A DNA stretch of 64,000 nucleotides from Caulobacteraceae bacterium (GTDB taxonomy: Bacteria; Pseudomonadota; Alphaproteobacteria; Caulobacterales; Aquidulcibacteraceae), in assembly GCA_016703335.1 (NCBI GenBank), contig JADJCG010000016.1, positions 71,544-135,543 of the forward strand, written 5' to 3'. The stretch's first letter is position 1. Each line of letters opens with the position of its first letter. A model generated the notes under the pieces. The model saw only the letters and a program-made list of their open reading frames with translations, searched no databases and was not told the DNA's origin. This document shows, one piece after another, positions 7,995 to 19,900 of the stretch. A program made the translations under genes and the position numbers.

Positions 7995-9241
7995 TATTCG
8001 TTCTTGCCACGCTTCTTGTCGCGCTCAGCCAGGATACGCAGGCGCAGTGCGTTGAGCTTGATGAAGCCCTCCGCATCGGCCTGATTGTAGCCGCCCGCTT
8101 CGTCGAAGCCGACAAGCTTCTTGGAATAGAGCGAATAAGGCGAAGAGCGCCCAACGGTGCGCACGCCGCCCTTGTAGAGCTTCAGCGTGACGTCGCCGGC
8201 AACGCTCTCTTGGCTCGCATCAATCGCGGCCTGCAGCATCTTGCGCTCCGGCGTCCACCAGAAGCCGTTGTAGATAATGCCAGCATATTTCGGCATCAGC
8301 TCGTCTTTGAGATGCATCGCGCCGCGATCGAGTGTGATCGATTCAATGGCGCGGTGGCCGTACCAAAGGATCGTGCCGCCCGGCGTTTCGTAAAAGCCGC
8401 GGGACTTCATGCCGACATAACGGTTCTCAACCAGATCGAGACCGCCAACGCCGTGCTTGGAGCCAAGCCGATTGAGCTCGGCCAACAGCTCGTGCGCCTT
8501 CATCGGCTTTCCGTTGATGGCGACAAGATCGCCGCGCTCGAAGCTCAGCGTAACCGTCTCGGCCTGATCGGGCGCCTCTTCCGGCGTGATGGTGCGGCGA
8601 TCGCCGCGCTTGGTCACGATCTCCGGCACTTCAACGTCGGGATCTTCAAGCGCTAGGCCTTCGCTCGACGTGTGCAGCAAGTTTGCGTCGATCGAGAACG
8701 GCGCCGCTTGCTCTTTGCCTTGCGCGATCTGGATGCCGTGCTTCTTCGCGTAGGCGATGAGATCTGGGCGCCCTTCGAACTCCCACTCGCGCCACGGCGC
8801 GATGACCTTCACGTCGGGCTTCAGCGCATAGTAGCTGACTTCGAAGCGGACTTGGTCGTTTCCCTTGCCGGTCGCGCCGTGGCAGACGGCGTCAGCGCCG
8901 ACTAGGTTCGCGATCTCAATCTGGCGTTTGGCGATCAGTGGGCGCGCGATCGACGTGCCGAGCAGATACTGTCCCTCGTACAGAGTATTGGCGCGGAACA
9001 TCGGCCAGACGAAGTCGCGCACGAACTCCTCACGCAAGTCATCGATGAAGATGTTGTCCGGCTTCACGCCCATCTTCAGCGCCTTCTCGCGCGCCGGGGC
9101 GAGCTCTTCGCCTTGGCCCAGGTCAGCCGTGAAGGTCACGACTTCGCAGCCGTAAGTCTCCTGCAGCCACTTCAGGATGATGGAGGTGTCGAGGCCGCCT
9201 GAGTAGGCGAGCACGACTTTTTTGACCTTGGGCTGCGACAT
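7994..9241 (-). CDS. argG: Argininosuccinate synthase
   Basis: 415 aa from the ATG at 9241, which has AGGA about 8 nt upstream; the frame is open to 9271 but the family start corresponds to [16 protein letters not shown]. The N-terminal AYSGGLDTS is the ATP pyrophosphatase P-loop. Further signatures are [12 protein letters not shown] and a C-terminal [19 protein letters not shown]. The enzyme condenses citrulline and aspartate with ATP to argininosuccinate in the cytoplasm. It is the third gene of a probable operon behind two oxygenases with a 59-nt gap. The sequence is intact and of normal length. Confidence 0.98.
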   Translation of the reverse strand: MSQPKVKKVVLAYSGGLDTSIILKWLQETYGCEVVTFTADLGQGEELAPAREKALKMGVKPDNIFIDDLREEFVRDFVWPMFRANTLYEGQYLLGTSIARPLIAKRQIEIANLVGADAVCHGATGKGNDQVRFEVSYYALKPDVKVIAPWREWEFEGRPDLIAYAKKHGIQIAQGKEQAAPFSIDANLLHTSSEGLALEDPDVEVPEIVTKRGDRRTITPEEAPDQAETVTLSFERGDLVAINGKPMKAHELLAELNRLGSKHGVGGLDLVENRYVGMKSRGFYETPGGTILWYGHRAIESITLDRGAMHLKDELMPKYAGIIYNGFWWTPERKMLQAAIDASQESVAGDVTLKLYKGGVRTVGRSSPYSLYSKKLVGFDEAGGYNQADAEGFIKLNALRLRILAERDKKRGKNE

Positions 9242-9300
9242 CAATTTTTCCTGGGAGACTTCCGGCGGCAATTCGCGCGCCTTCTTTCACGCCGCAGCAT

Positions 9301-10218
9301 CTAGATCAACGGCACCGGGCGCTGGCGCACCCATTTTGACAGGAGCCACTTCTCACCCTTGGTCACGGGGCGTCCGGCGTGGAGCGAGTTCATTTCGCGC
9401 TCGCCGGCTACGTCGAGATTCCAGAAGATCAAGGCGTCGCCGAGCTTGCCCTTGAAGCTCCAGTCGAGCCTCGGGAACGCCGTCTCGCCACCTTCATAGC
9501 CGTCATTGAGATAGACCAGCACCGTGGCGACTCGCTGGCCAATTGTGCGGAGTTCGTGAGCAAAGCCGGCCTCTTCTTCACTCCTGAAGAAATCGTAGTG
9601 GTCGGTATACTCTTGACCGCGCTTGTAATTGAGAAAGTTCGTTGGCTCTTGATGCGCCAGCGGCAAGCCAATTGCCGAAGCGATGCGCATGTTGACTAGC
9701 TGCACGACGAGGTCCGGCTGCAGATGGCTTGAACCAGCGACCGAATTGGAGCGCGAATTGTCGAGCGAGAACGCCGCGTTGTCGTCCGCTCGCTGCACCG
9801 GCGCGCGCACTAAGTTCTTGCACGCCTGCTTGATCAGCCACGAACAGACGGGCTTTGGGAGAAAGCCTTCAATGCTGGACACCCGCGGCGCTTGATGATG
9901 CTGCACTTGCTCCAGCTGGCCGAACCAAGCATTGCGATCAAAGCCGCGCCCAAGAGCCATGAGTTGGCCCTTGGCGCGTGTATCGCCGAGCGCGGCTGCT
10001 TCCTCTAAGAAACGAAACGCATCGTCGAAGCTCTGTGCACGTCCATGGCCGCGCGCGGCGAGCACTGCGTGATACATCAACGCTTCCGCTGACCTTTGCG
10101 CACAGGCAGCCGCCACGAGCCGGATTGGCTCGTCCGGCTGGGTGCAGCGCTCACGTCCCGTCAGCATTAGGTGCGCAAGACGGAGCTGAGCCCGCGGATC
10201 GGATTGCATTTGGCTCAT
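9301..10218 (-). CDS. Prolyl 4-hydroxylase-like 2OG-Fe(II) oxygenase with Sel1-like N-terminus (copy 2)
   Basis: 305 aa. The first 100 residues show helical repeats of the Sel1/TPR sort (ALMYHAVLAARGHGRAQSFDDAFRFLEEAAALGDTRAKGQL). The C-terminal catalytic domain has the facial triad HYD (H207, D209) and H280, with K290 for 2-oxoglutarate, plus the FPRLDWSFKGKLGDALIFWN segment seen in prolyl 4-hydroxylase alpha-subunit domains. Expected reaction: hydroxylation of a prolyl or other residue using O2 and 2-oxoglutarate. The gene is paralogous to the next gene upstream, 11 nt away. Confidence 0.9.
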   Translation of the reverse strand: MSQMQSDPRAQLRLAHLMLTGRERCTQPDEPIRLVAAACAQRSAEALMYHAVLAARGHGRAQSFDDAFRFLEEAAALGDTRAKGQLMALGRGFDRNAWFGQLEQVQHHQAPRVSSIEGFLPKPVCSWLIKQACKNLVRAPVQRADDNAAFSLDNSRSNSVAGSSHLQPDLVVQLVNMRIASAIGLPLAHQEPTNFLNYKRGQEYTDHYDFFRSEEEAGFAHELRTIGQRVATVLVYLNDGYEGGETAFPRLDWSFKGKLGDALIFWNLDVAGEREMNSLHAGRPVTKGEKWLLSKWVRQRPVPLI

Positions 10219-10229
10219 CGGCGTAAACG

Positions 10230-11162
10230 CTACACCAGCGGCAGTGGACGGTCACGAACCCACTTTGAGAAGAGCCACTTCACACCGTTTGTGGTGGGCG
10301 TTCCAGCATGAAGCGTGAGCGGGTCGGGACGGCCATCGGTGACGTTCCAAAACGCCAGCGCATCGCCCGCCTTGCCCTTGAAGCTCCAATCGAGGCGCGG
10401 GAACTTGGTGGCGCCGCCCTCATAGTCGTCGTTGAGGTAAATCAAGAACGTCACTGTGCGTTGGCCCACGGTTTGAAGCTCGCGCGCAAAATGCGCGACA
10501 CCCGGATCGATGAAATCGTAGTGCGGGCGGTATTCCTGGCCCGGCATGTAGTGGAGGATATTCGTCGGCTCTTGATGCGCGGCCGGAACACCGATGACGC
10601 GGGCAATGCGCGCGTGCGCGAGTTGAATGACGAGGTCGGTGTCGATCAGCGAAAAGCCCATGCCGGTGTTGGTGCGGATGGCGTGCGTGTTGACCCCGCC
10701 CTGCTCGGCGTTCTTCACACGCGCCGCTTCGAGGCTCGGGCGCGCGCGCTCCATGATCCAGGCGCAGGCGGCGTGTGACAGGAAGCGCTCGATCGTGAGG
10801 ATACGAGGCGCGTCGAAGTGTTCGACGGACTGAGGGATCGCAAGCTGATCACCAAATCGATCACCGATGACGGCCAATTGGCCTACCGCTTGCGCGTCGC
10901 CCAGCTCGGCCGCGCCGCGGACAAGATCGAACGCTGCGCTCCAATCCTGGGCGCGACCAATTCCGGTAGCTGCGAGAACAGCGGACAGTTGCAGCGCGTC
11001 CGTCTCATTTTGCTTCGCAGCCGACTCGATCAATCGTACCGCATCGTCCGGCGCGAACGGCGCATCGCGGCCGACGAGCAAACGGCGGCCGAGTTCGTAC
11101 TGCGCGCGCGCGTCGCCGCTCTGAGCGCGTTGCTGCAGTGACGTAACGTCCGCAATTGACAC
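10230..11162 (-). CDS. Prolyl 4-hydroxylase-like 2OG-Fe(II) oxygenase with Sel1-like N-terminus (copy 1)
   Basis: 310 aa from a GTG start at 11162 with AAAGGA upstream. The frame stays open to 11621, but that extension overlaps a divergent gene and lacks family similarity. Sel1-like helices occupy residues 1-105. The oxygenase domain has HYD (H214, D216), H285 and K295, with the same FPRLDWSFKGK signature as its neighbour. Full-length similarity to the gene downstream indicates a tandem duplication. Both carry all iron and 2-oxoglutarate ligands, so both should be active. It is probably the first gene of the operon that ends with argG. Confidence 0.88.
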   Translation of the reverse strand: MSIADVTSLQQRAQSGDARAQYELGRRLLVGRDAPFAPDDAVRLIESAAKQNETDALQLSAVLAATGIGRAQDWSAAFDLVRGAAELGDAQAVGQLAVIGDRFGDQLAIPQSVEHFDAPRILTIERFLSHAACAWIMERARPSLEAARVKNAEQGGVNTHAIRTNTGMGFSLIDTDLVIQLAHARIARVIGVPAAHQEPTNILHYMPGQEYRPHYDFIDPGVAHFARELQTVGQRTVTFLIYLNDDYEGGATKFPRLDWSFKGKAGDALAFWNVTDGRPDPLTLHAGTPTTNGVKWLFSKWVRDRPLPLV

Positions 11163-11204
11163 CAAAGCGTCCTTTCGTTCGTTGCGTATGCTAGAGTTTT
11201 CACG

Positions 11205-12083
11205 ATGGCTCGCAACTTGGATCGGCTGCTGCGCGATTACATCGCGCCCCCACCCGACATGCCGTTGGTGGACTTTGCCGCGCCCGCAGGTGCGCCGGCT
11301 TTGTTCATGCCGGACTCCGTGAGCTGGCGGGTGATGAAGAACCCGGTCGCGCTTGTTGTCGGCGGGCTCGCCGCTGTGATCCTCGAACTCGCCGAGCCGC
11401 GCGTGCGCACCGGCGTGTGGGAGCACACAACCTTTCGCCGCGATCCTGAAACACGCATGCGCCGAACCGGATTTGCCGCGTGGATGACAATCTATGCGCC
11501 GGAGGACACTGCACGCCGCATGATCGCTGGCGTCACCCGCGCACACGATCGCATCGAAGGGCGCACGCCTGACGGCGTCGCATATCGCGCCAGCGACCCG
11601 GAATTGCTCACCTGGGTACACGCCACTGCGGCTTATGGATTCTCGGAAGCCTACAGCCGCTACGTGCGCGCGTTGTCGGCCGATGAAATGGATTGCTTCT
11701 ACGCGGAAGGCGCGCCGGTCGCCGCGCTCTACGGCGCGGACACACCACCAAGCTCACGCGCGGCGCTTGACGCGATCTTTACGACGATGGCGCCAAAGAT
11801 CGAAGCGTCCGACATCGTGTTTGAGTTCTTCAAGATCGTGCGCGCGGTGCCGATTCTGCCTGTGAAAGCCGTGCAGCGCCTGATGGTGCGCGGCGCCGTG
11901 AGCATGACGCCGGATTGGGCGCGTGAAACGCTAGGCCTGGATCGTACATTCGGTTTGCGCGCCGGTGAACACACATTGCTACGCGCGATGGGCGCAGCAG
12001 CGGAGCGTTTCGTCATTGAGGACGCGCCGCCCGCCCAAGCATGCAAGCGCATGGGACTGCCGGCGAGCTATCTCTATCGCTAA
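11205..12083 (+). CDS. DUF2236 / MpaB-type oxygenase family protein
   Basis: 292 aa. Conserved features of DUF2236 proteins (the MpaB and latex-clearing protein family, heme b-dependent) are present: SWRVMKNPVALVVGGLAAVILELAEPRV near the start, RTGFAAWMTIYAPEDTA, and LLTWVHATAAYGFSEAY, where the His is the candidate heme ligand. The substrate is unknown; most alphaproteobacterial members are uncharacterised. It is transcribed divergently from the oxygenase pair with a 42-nt gap and converges on kup. Confidence 0.82.
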   Translation: MARNLDRLLRDYIAPPPDMPLVDFAAPAGAPALFMPDSVSWRVMKNPVALVVGGLAAVILELAEPRVRTGVWEHTTFRRDPETRMRRTGFAAWMTIYAPEDTARRMIAGVTRAHDRIEGRTPDGVAYRASDPELLTWVHATAAYGFSEAYSRYVRALSADEMDCFYAEGAPVAALYGADTPPSSRAALDAIFTTMAPKIEASDIVFEFFKIVRAVPILPVKAVQRLMVRGAVSMTPDWARETLGLDRTFGLRAGEHTLLRAMGAAAERFVIEDAPPAQACKRMGLPASYLYR

Positions 12084-12104
12084 GCCACGCTCGTCGCGCC
12101 GAGA

Positions 12105-14115
12105 CTAGACCATCACCTGGTTACCCAGCTCCACCGCACGTCCGGACGGAATGTGGAAGAAGTCCGTTGCGTTGGTGGCGTTGCGGGCGAGGAAGATAAA
12201 CAAATGATCCTGCCAAAGCGGCATGCCGCTCTTTTCGCTCGGCACAATGGTGCGGCGTGAGAGGAAGAAGCTCGTTTTCATAATATCGAACTTCAGGCCG
12301 TGTTTTCGCGCTTCGGTGAGCGCTTTGACGACGTTCGGCGTTTCCATGAAGCCGAATGTCAGCGTCACCCGCTTCACATCTGGCATGTAGTCTTCGACCT
12401 TCACACGCTCAATCTCCGGCGCGCGCGGCGCGTTCACCGTTTTGACTGTGAGAATGATGATCTGCTCGTGCAGCACTTGGTTGTGCTTGAGATTGTGCAT
12501 CAACGCCGCCGGCGCGATGTCGGGATCGCCGGTGAGGAAGATGGCCGCGCCGCGCACGCGATGCGGCGGATGGTGCGATAACGTCTCGAACAGCTTCGCC
12601 AGCGGTTCGTCGCGCCTTGTGGTTTCCGCAAGCAGCCTGGTGCCGCGCACCCACGTCCACATCGTCAGGATGAGGCCGCCCGCCAACAGCAACGGCACGA
12701 AGCCGCCAGACCACACGCGCTGCAAGTTTGAAGCGAGGAAAATGCTTTCGATGATCACAAACGGCGTAACGACAGCCGCCGCCAGGATCATCGGTCGCTT
12801 CCACAGCTTCCAGATAACGATGAACATCATGCATGTGCTCATCAGCATCTCGCCGGTGATCGAGATACCGTACGCCGCAGCGAGGCGGGTCGATGAGCCG
12901 AACGCCAGAGTCAAAATGAGAACGCCGGCGAGCAGCAGCCAGTTGATCTGCGGCATGTAGATCTGACCGGCTTGCGTTTCGGATGTGCGCCGAATTTCCA
13001 TGCGCGGCAGCAGTCCGAGCTGAATGGCCTGCTGTGTAAGCGAGAACGCGCCGGAGATAACCGCTTGGCTCGCGATAACAGTCGCGGCTGTCGCTAGGAT
13101 CACCAACGGCAGGCGGAACATGTCCGGCGCCATTTCGAAGAACGGGCTGAAATCGAACTGCACGGTATCCGCGCCGACAGCGCGGGCGGCGTCCCGGGCA
13201 AGCTGATACTCGCTGTTCAGCACATCCAAATTTCCGATCACAAACGCGCCTTGGCCCAGATAGTTGAGCGTCAGACAGAGCAAGATTCCGACCCAAGCCG
13301 CACGGATCGGCGCGGCGGCCGAAATGGCCCATGTCGGCATAAAGCGCCTCCGCGCCGGTGACCGCGAGGAACACCGAGCCGAGCACGACGAATGTTAGGA
13401 AGCGGTGTTCGATCATGAAGCCGATCGCGTGAGATGGCAGCAAAGCCTGCAACACCGCCGGGTTTGACATCACCTGGATCGCGCCGAGCACGCCCATCGT
13501 GATGAACCACAACGCGGTTATCGGACCAAAGAAGCGGCCCATCACGCCGGTGCCCCGCGACTGGATAGCAAACAGTCCAACCAGAATGCCGATCGCGATC
13601 GGCAAGATGAAAGGATCAATCGGGCCTTCAAGACCCGGCACCGCCTTCAATCCCTCAACCGCCGACAGAACCGAGATCGCCGGCGTAATGAGTGCGTCGC
13701 CGTAGAACATAGACGCCCCGGCTACACCGACGAGAAACAGAAGCGGCGTGCGTTTTCCGAGCGCGCGCTGCGCCAGCGCCATCAGCGAAAGCGTGCCACC
13801 CTCGCCCTTGTTGTCCATCTGCATGACGAAGATGACGTACTTCAGCGTCACCACGATCATCAGCGCCCAGAAGATGAGCGAGACGATCCCCAACACCTCT
13901 TCGGGCGTGGCCAGCGTGCCATCCTGCAGAACGTGGGCGAACGATTCCTTGAACGCGTAGAGCGGGCTGGTGCCGATGTCGCCGTAAACGACACCGATCG
14001 AACCCAGCATCAAAGCCCAAAAACCGCCGTGCGCGGCCGCGCGCGCGCGGCCACCGCCTCCGGCGCCGTTCGATGAGCTGTTGGGCTGGGGCGCTTCGGC
14101 CGGGGCCTGCGCCAT
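12105..14115 (-). CDS. kup: Kup-type potassium transporter, one frameshift
   Basis: Two overlapping frames form one gene of about 669 codons, normal for Kup. The first frame has the Pro/Gly-rich leader, then SIGVVYGDIGTSPLYAFKES, the signature of KUP/HAK transporters, and the membrane core up to ALYADMGHFGRR. The second frame resumes with PIRAAWVGILLCLTLNYLG and runs to the end, including the C-terminal cytosolic domain. One extra base near 13308-13320 in a CG-rich run explains the break. The total length is 3n+1, which agrees with one insertion. Kup takes up K+ with protons at the inner membrane. A sequence error is more likely than true loss. Confidence 0.93.
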
Positions 14116-14227
14116 GAGAGAATCCCCTTCGGGCGCAACGCCAAGCCGCCCGGTTGGGCCGCGCGTTTACGCCCTTTCGCCTTGAGGCGCAAATGCTTGC
14201 GTCGGGGAGCGTTGTGGATTGGTTACC

Positions 14228-14620
14228 TCAACGGCAGCCACAACCGCCGCCACCATGGCCGCCACGGCCACCGCCGCGCGATCCGGCGCCGGCGCGCGCC
14301 GATGCGAACGCAAAGGCCAACGCCGATGCTGAGCTGCCGCGGATTATGACAGTCGTGCTCGAATACGAGCCGCCGCCGATATCGGCGCCAACACCGCCAC
14401 CGCCAGCGAAAAAGGATTGTGACAGCGTCACTGTCTCAGGGCCGGTCGTCTCAACCACAGGCGGTGGAACAGGCGCGGGGGGACGTGGCGGAGGCGGCGG
14501 GCGGCGCGGCGGCCGATGCCGCTGCGGACGCTCGATGCCATCAGCGAACGCCACCGTCGGCGCGGACAACGCCGGCACGCAAACGAGCGCAAAAGCCGCA
14601 AGGATCGCGCGCACGCGCAT
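14228..14620 (-). CDS. Secreted Pro- and Gly-rich low-complexity protein
   Basis: 130 aa with a clear signal peptide (residues 1-27, cleaved after VAFA) and GGAGG six nt before the ATG. The mature part starts with a Pro/Arg-rich run (PPRRPPPPPRPPAPVPPP), then a middle stretch with Ser/Thr, then an Ala/Gly-rich tail with two terminal Cys. No domain recognised. Its composition suggests a flexible envelope or surface protein. Start and signal peptide support a real gene, though low complexity limits certainty. Confidence 0.65.
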   Translation of the reverse strand: MRVRAILAAFALVCVPALSAPTVAFADGIERPQRHRPPRRPPPPPRPPAPVPPPVVETTGPETVTLSQSFFAGGGGVGADIGGGSYSSTTVIIRGSSASALAFAFASARAGAGSRGGGRGGHGGGGCGCR

Positions 14621-14725
14621 GGACTGCCTCCAGAATAGAACACGGCACCTTTGCGCACGCGCGAGTGGAGGTGAAGTCGCTTCGCCATGCGCGCGCGAAG
14701 TTCGCGCCAGCGCGGTGCGCGTTAA

Positions 14726-14914
14726 TCAGAAATCGCTGGCAATGCCCTTCTTCTCCCAATCGCCGTAGCGCGTGGGTTCTGGGCCGGCGGCGCCGCCGAC
14801 TTCCCTCGCTTGTTTCTCAGCGTGCGCTGCTGCGCGGCGCGCTTCTGCTTCCGCGAGTGCGCGTTGGGCTTCTGGCGTCAGTTTGCGCGGCGGCTTCGGA
14901 ACGTCATCGGCCAT
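14726..14914 (-). CDS. DUF1674 / succinate dehydrogenase assembly factor 4-like protein
   Basis: 62 aa from the ATG at 14914. The C-terminus PTRYGDWEKKGIASDF is the hallmark of DUF1674, the bacterial counterpart of SdhAF4, which binds the flavinylated SdhA subunit before complex II assembly. The N-terminal half is a charged Ala/Glu/Arg helix. No sdh genes are in the window. It is transcribed divergently from tamA. Confidence 0.85.
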   Translation of the reverse strand: MADDVPKPPRKLTPEAQRALAEAEARRAAAHAEKQAREVGGAAGPEPTRYGDWEKKGIASDF

Positions 14915-15150
14915 TCTGAACTCATCTTCGCGCCCGTCATTTCGGCCTCGCAACCGTGACCTGGTAAGCGCGACGCAGGTTCGCAAACGTCTGCTACGGG
15001 GTTAAGCTTTGGCAAGACGTCATTCACACGAGCTTTCGCCTTGATTTAGCACGCCATTTTCGCCCACGCCGGCTGCGCGCCAGCTTTTATGGTTGATGAT
15101 GCGTTAACCGCCGCGCGGCGACCCTCGCTGGTCAGGTTTTACGACTCGCG

Positions 15151-16909
15151 ATGCGCCGCCTCCCGATCCTTCCTGCCGCGCTTTGCGCGGCTCTCGGCCT
15201 GCCCGCCGTGGCGCCCGCTTGGGCGGATTCACCTGTCGTCATTGACGGCGCCGATCACGACACGCGCCGCGCCATCCTTGAGCTTCTTCCAGATCGCGAT
15301 GCGCCAGAGAGCTTGTTCGACGCCGAACGCATTGCAGAGGAAGCCGCTGCGCGCGCTTTGGCGTGGTTGCGCTCCGAGGGTTATTACGGCGCGACGGTGA
15401 CGCCGGAAGCCAGCGACAACCCGCCGTCGGCCCGGCTCATCATCGATCTCGGCACGCGCTTCACATTCGGCGACACGCAGATCACGTGAAGCCCAAGCGC
15501 CGAACCTGACGCATCGCGCGCCGCTGACGAAGCCATAGCGACCGTGCGCCGCCGCGATCCGGCGCGCGCCGCAGTGGTGCTGCAAGGCGAAGCCGACGCG
15601 CTGACAGCGCTGCAACAAAATGGCTACGCCGACGCCGCCGCGCTCGATCGGCGTGTTGTTGTTGATCACGCCAGCGCGCAGGTCGCGACGGAGTATCGCT
15701 TCAGCGTCGGCGAACTCGCGCGCCTCGGCAGTGCGCGCGCGGAGCCTGGCGGCGTGCTGCGCCAAGGCTTCGTCGGCGACCTCCAGAACTGGGACAACGG
15801 GCGACGTGTATTCGCCGCAAGCGCTCGCGCGCCTGCGCCGCGACCTGGCATCGACAGGCGCCGTATCGCTTGCTTCAACAAGCCTTGCGCCGCCTGACGA
15901 GAATGGCCTCCGCGACGTCATCATCGCCATCGAGCCCGCAAAGCGCAACGCGTACGAACTCGGCGTCAGCTACTCGACCACCGAAGGCGCGGGCATGCAA
16001 GCACAATGGACGCGCCGCAACCTGACCGGCCGCGCGGACTCACTCGCGGTCGCCGCAACGCTCGCAGAAATGCAGCAAGGCGTGACCGTTTCGCTGACGC
16101 GCCCGCATGCGGCTGGATTGGGCCACGCTGTTAGCTGGGGCGCCTCCGCTGATCGCGAACAACTTGAGGCTTACTCACGTCAAGGCGTGGCGCTCTTCGC
16201 TTCGGTCGACGCCTCGACACGCCTGCGCACCGCGACAAGCTACGGCGTTCGCCTCTCCGCCGACGAATACGACGATGTCATCGGCACCGTGCGCGACGCC
16301 ATAGTGCTCTCAGCTTTCGGCGATTGGCGCCACGACACCACGCAATTCACGCTCGATCCTATCGACGGCTCAATCACCGAATTGCGCGTCGAGCCTTCGG
16401 TATCGACAGGCGACGAAACACTCGGCTTCGTACGCGCCACAGCAGAGGGTCGCATCTACGAAACTGTCGGCGCCAACAATCGCCTCACCTTCGCTGCGCG
16501 TGGGCGCGTCGGCTGGCTTGAGGCGGTCACTGGCGATCCAAATGACGTGCCGCCGGATCGGCGCTTCTATGCCGGCGGCGGCGGCTCGGTGCGCGGCTAC
16601 GAGTACAATTCGATATATCCGAAAGATCGCGATCTGCAGGGCCTGACACCCGGCGGCCAAGGCCTACTCGAAGGCTCGTTCGAAGCACGCTGGCGCTTCG
16701 ATGATCGTTGGGGCGCAGCTGCATTCGTTGATGCAGGCACGGCATTCGACGATTGGAGCGAAGCTACAGATCTGAGCTGGGGCGTCGGCTTCGGCGCGCG
16801 CTACAATCTCGGTTTCGCGCCGTTGCGGTTCGACATCGCCATCCCGCTCGACGAAGACGAGAGCAGCGGCGACTTCGCGCTCTACATCAGCTTAGGCCAA
16901 GCGTTTTGA
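15151..16909 (+). pseudogene. tamA: TamA-like outer membrane protein (Omp85 family), stop codon and one frameshift
   Basis: The open part starts with a signal peptide (residues 1-25) and continues into POTRA-like repeats. A TGA at 15487-15489 stands where a TGG would keep the frame, and the same frame continues with SPSAEPDASRAADEAIA. A one-base insertion near 15802 then moves the frame, after which the sequence runs through VYSPQALARLRRDL, the barrel strands, the FYAGGGGSVRGYEYN signature and a final Phe. This is the Omp85/TamA architecture. TamA pairs with TamB, encoded directly downstream. Both errors could be sequencing artefacts. Confidence 0.85.
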
Positions 16910-19900
16910 GCGACGAAGCGCCCAAACCGCGTCGCCGCAAACGCTGGTGGGCGCTCGCCGGCGGCGGCTTGCTTGTCACCTCAGGCGCGGCGCTCGGCAT
17001 AGGCCCGCTTGCGCATGTCGTTGTGGATCGTGTCGTCGACGGCGTGCACGTTTGGCGCCTTGGGACGCATCAAGGTCGATGACGTCACTGGTTCTTGGCT
17101 CGGCAACCTCCGCGCCGGCACGATCACAATCGCAGACGATGATGGCGTTTGGCTCGAAGCACACGACGTTGCGCTTGATTGGTCGCCACAGGAGGTGCTG
17201 TTCGGGACAGTGCGGCTACACGCCGCCTCTGCCAACTCGATCGCCATCGCGCGCCAACCAACATTGCTCGACGCCAAGCCGCCAACCGGCAGAAGCTTCG
17301 ATATCGCGCTCGATCAGATCCACATCGAACGCCTAACGCTCGCAGAGCCCGTCGTCGGCGCCGCCGCGGAATTCACTGCCGATCTCTCGTTGGACATTCG
17401 CGACCAAGGCTTGCAGGGGCTGGACCTCACCGTACGACGCCTCGATTCCTGAAGATGATCGCCTGACTGCCGTCTATCGTAGCGGCGAGAACTACGCGCT
17501 TAGCCTCGATCTTCGCAGCGCGCCGGGCGGCATTATCGCGCGCACGATGGGCGTTGGTGACGACGGCCTAAGCGCCACCGCAATCGGCGATGGCGATGCG
17601 AGCGCCGGCAACGCGCACTTCGAAGCTGCCGCCGGCACAACACAACTCGTCATTGGCAACACGCGTTGGACCGCGGCGGCGTGGTCGATCGAAGGCCAAG
17701 CCCAACTCGATACGTTGCCTGCGCTACAAACGCTGGCGCGCCGCATCGGCCCTAGCGCCAGTTTCGACATCACCGGTGTCGCAGAAGCGCGCAGCTTCGA
17801 TGCGCATGCAGAGACGCCGTTTCTGGCGCTCGATCTTGAAGGCCAACGCTTGACGAAGATGGCGCACTCAACGGCCCCGCCCGCATCGTCGCCACAACAA
17901 ATCGCCTCTCCAGACGTCGCGCGCGAGTCGCCATTTCCGCTTGGCGCAGCGCGGCTTGAAGGTGAACTGCGCGCCGCGCGCGGCACAACCGCCATTCGCG
18001 GAACGCTAGATGCGCAACAGATTGACGCCTTAGGCCAACGCACCCGCTTCACGGGTCCAATCGAAGCAGCGCTTACCAGCACCGCGTTCACACTGAGCAG
18101 CGATCTTCGTGCGCCTGCCAACACCTCGCCCCTTTTCGCGCACGGGCGCCTGCGCACAGCGCTTGAGTACAACCGCCGGCGCGGACGTTTCGAACTCAGC
18201 CGCAGCGAGCTTACAAGCGACGCCATGAGCCTCACCGCGCAGGGCTGGGCGAACGGCGATGACGGCGAGTTCTCCGGCGAATGGCGCGCCCGCAAGCTTG
18301 AAGCGCTCGCGCCTGATCTGCGCGGCGAAGCCAGCGGAAGTTGGCGGGCGTTTCGTGATGGCCAGGGCAGCGCGCGCGTCTGGGCGATCACGGCTGACGG
18401 CCAAGGCGCGCGCATCGACGGCGCACCAGCCATCGTCCCGCAATTGCTCGGCGCGTCACCGACACTCGATACGCGCATGCGCTACGAGAATGGCGGCATC
18501 ACCGTCACTTACGCGCGCGTCGAAGGCTCACACCTGCGCGCCGGCGCAACCGGTCGCATCGTCCAAGGCGAAGCCAATCTCTCGCTTGAAGCCAGTGCGC
18601 GCGGACCGCTCGATCTCGGCGGCGCTGAAATTGCCGGCACTGTTGACGCAACCGGTCGCCTTGACGCCAGAAACAATTTTGCTTGAGGCCAATCTCGCGG
18701 ACACAAAGGCTGGCGATCTGCGTGTACGCGCAGCGACACTCCGCGCGGAAGGTCCGCTCGAAGCGATCGCGACGACCTTCGATCTGCGCGGACGCCTCCG
18801 TCAAGCGCCGCTGGCCTTCGCCGGCACTGCGACGATCAATCTGGATGAACAAGCCGCCAACGTCGAAGGCCGCGGCACGCTGGCAGATTCGCCGATCTAC
18901 ACGCGCGCGCCAATCAGCGTTGATTGGAGCGCCGGCCGCACTCAAGCTTCCGTCAATGTCGCGGTCGGCGATGGCGTCGTGCAAGCGCAATGGGAAGAAC
19001 GCGGACGCGCACTGACCGGCTCGGCGCAAATTGACGACGCGCCGATTGCACCCCTCGCCGCAATCTTCGGCGAACGCGCAACAGGCCGCATCGACGGCCG
19101 CCTCTCGCTCGCCAGCAATGGCGGCGGCCTAAGCGGCGATGCTGACGTGACGCTTGATGATGCGCGCGTCTCGGGCCGCCAGCGCAACTCGCTCGACATG
19201 CACATCGTCGGCAACCTGAGCCCGACGCGACTAACCTCCACGGTCGATGCCACGTCAGACGGCGGCCTCGTCGCACACTTCGAAGCTGACGCGCCTGTGG
19301 AAACCAGCGCCGCGCCCGTCCGCATTGCATTGGCGCGAGAACGGCGCGGGCGCGCGACATGGTCGGTGCATGGTCCCGCCGAAGCGCTGTGGGCCGCCGC
19401 GCGCTTGCCGGATCAATCGCTCGAAGGCGCACTCGACGGCGAAGGCACAATCGAGTTCGGCGCTGGCTATCTTTCCGGCGACGGCCACATGGAGATCGTC
19501 GACGGACGCTTCGAGGACAAGCTCACTGGTGTCACCCTCGTCGATCTTGATGCACGCGTTGCGCTCGATCAACGCGGCGTCACTATCGAGAATTTCACAG
19601 CGTCGGGCCCGAACGGCGGGCGCCTCACTGCGACTGGCGGCAGCGTCAGTGACCGCCGAGGCAGCATCACGGTCGACGTCGATAACATGCGCGTCGCCGA
19701 TCGCCCGGATGCGCGCGCAGTGGCGAGCGGCGAGCTTACGCTGACTTGGGAAGGACTAACCTCGTCCCTCACCGGCAATCTCAACATCATCGAAGCGAAC
19801 ATCGACATCGCCTCGAACCCGCAAGCCGGCATCCCGACGCTCGACGTGATCGAAATCAACCGGCCTGGCGAGGAAGATGAACCGCTCGACGAAGAGCCGG

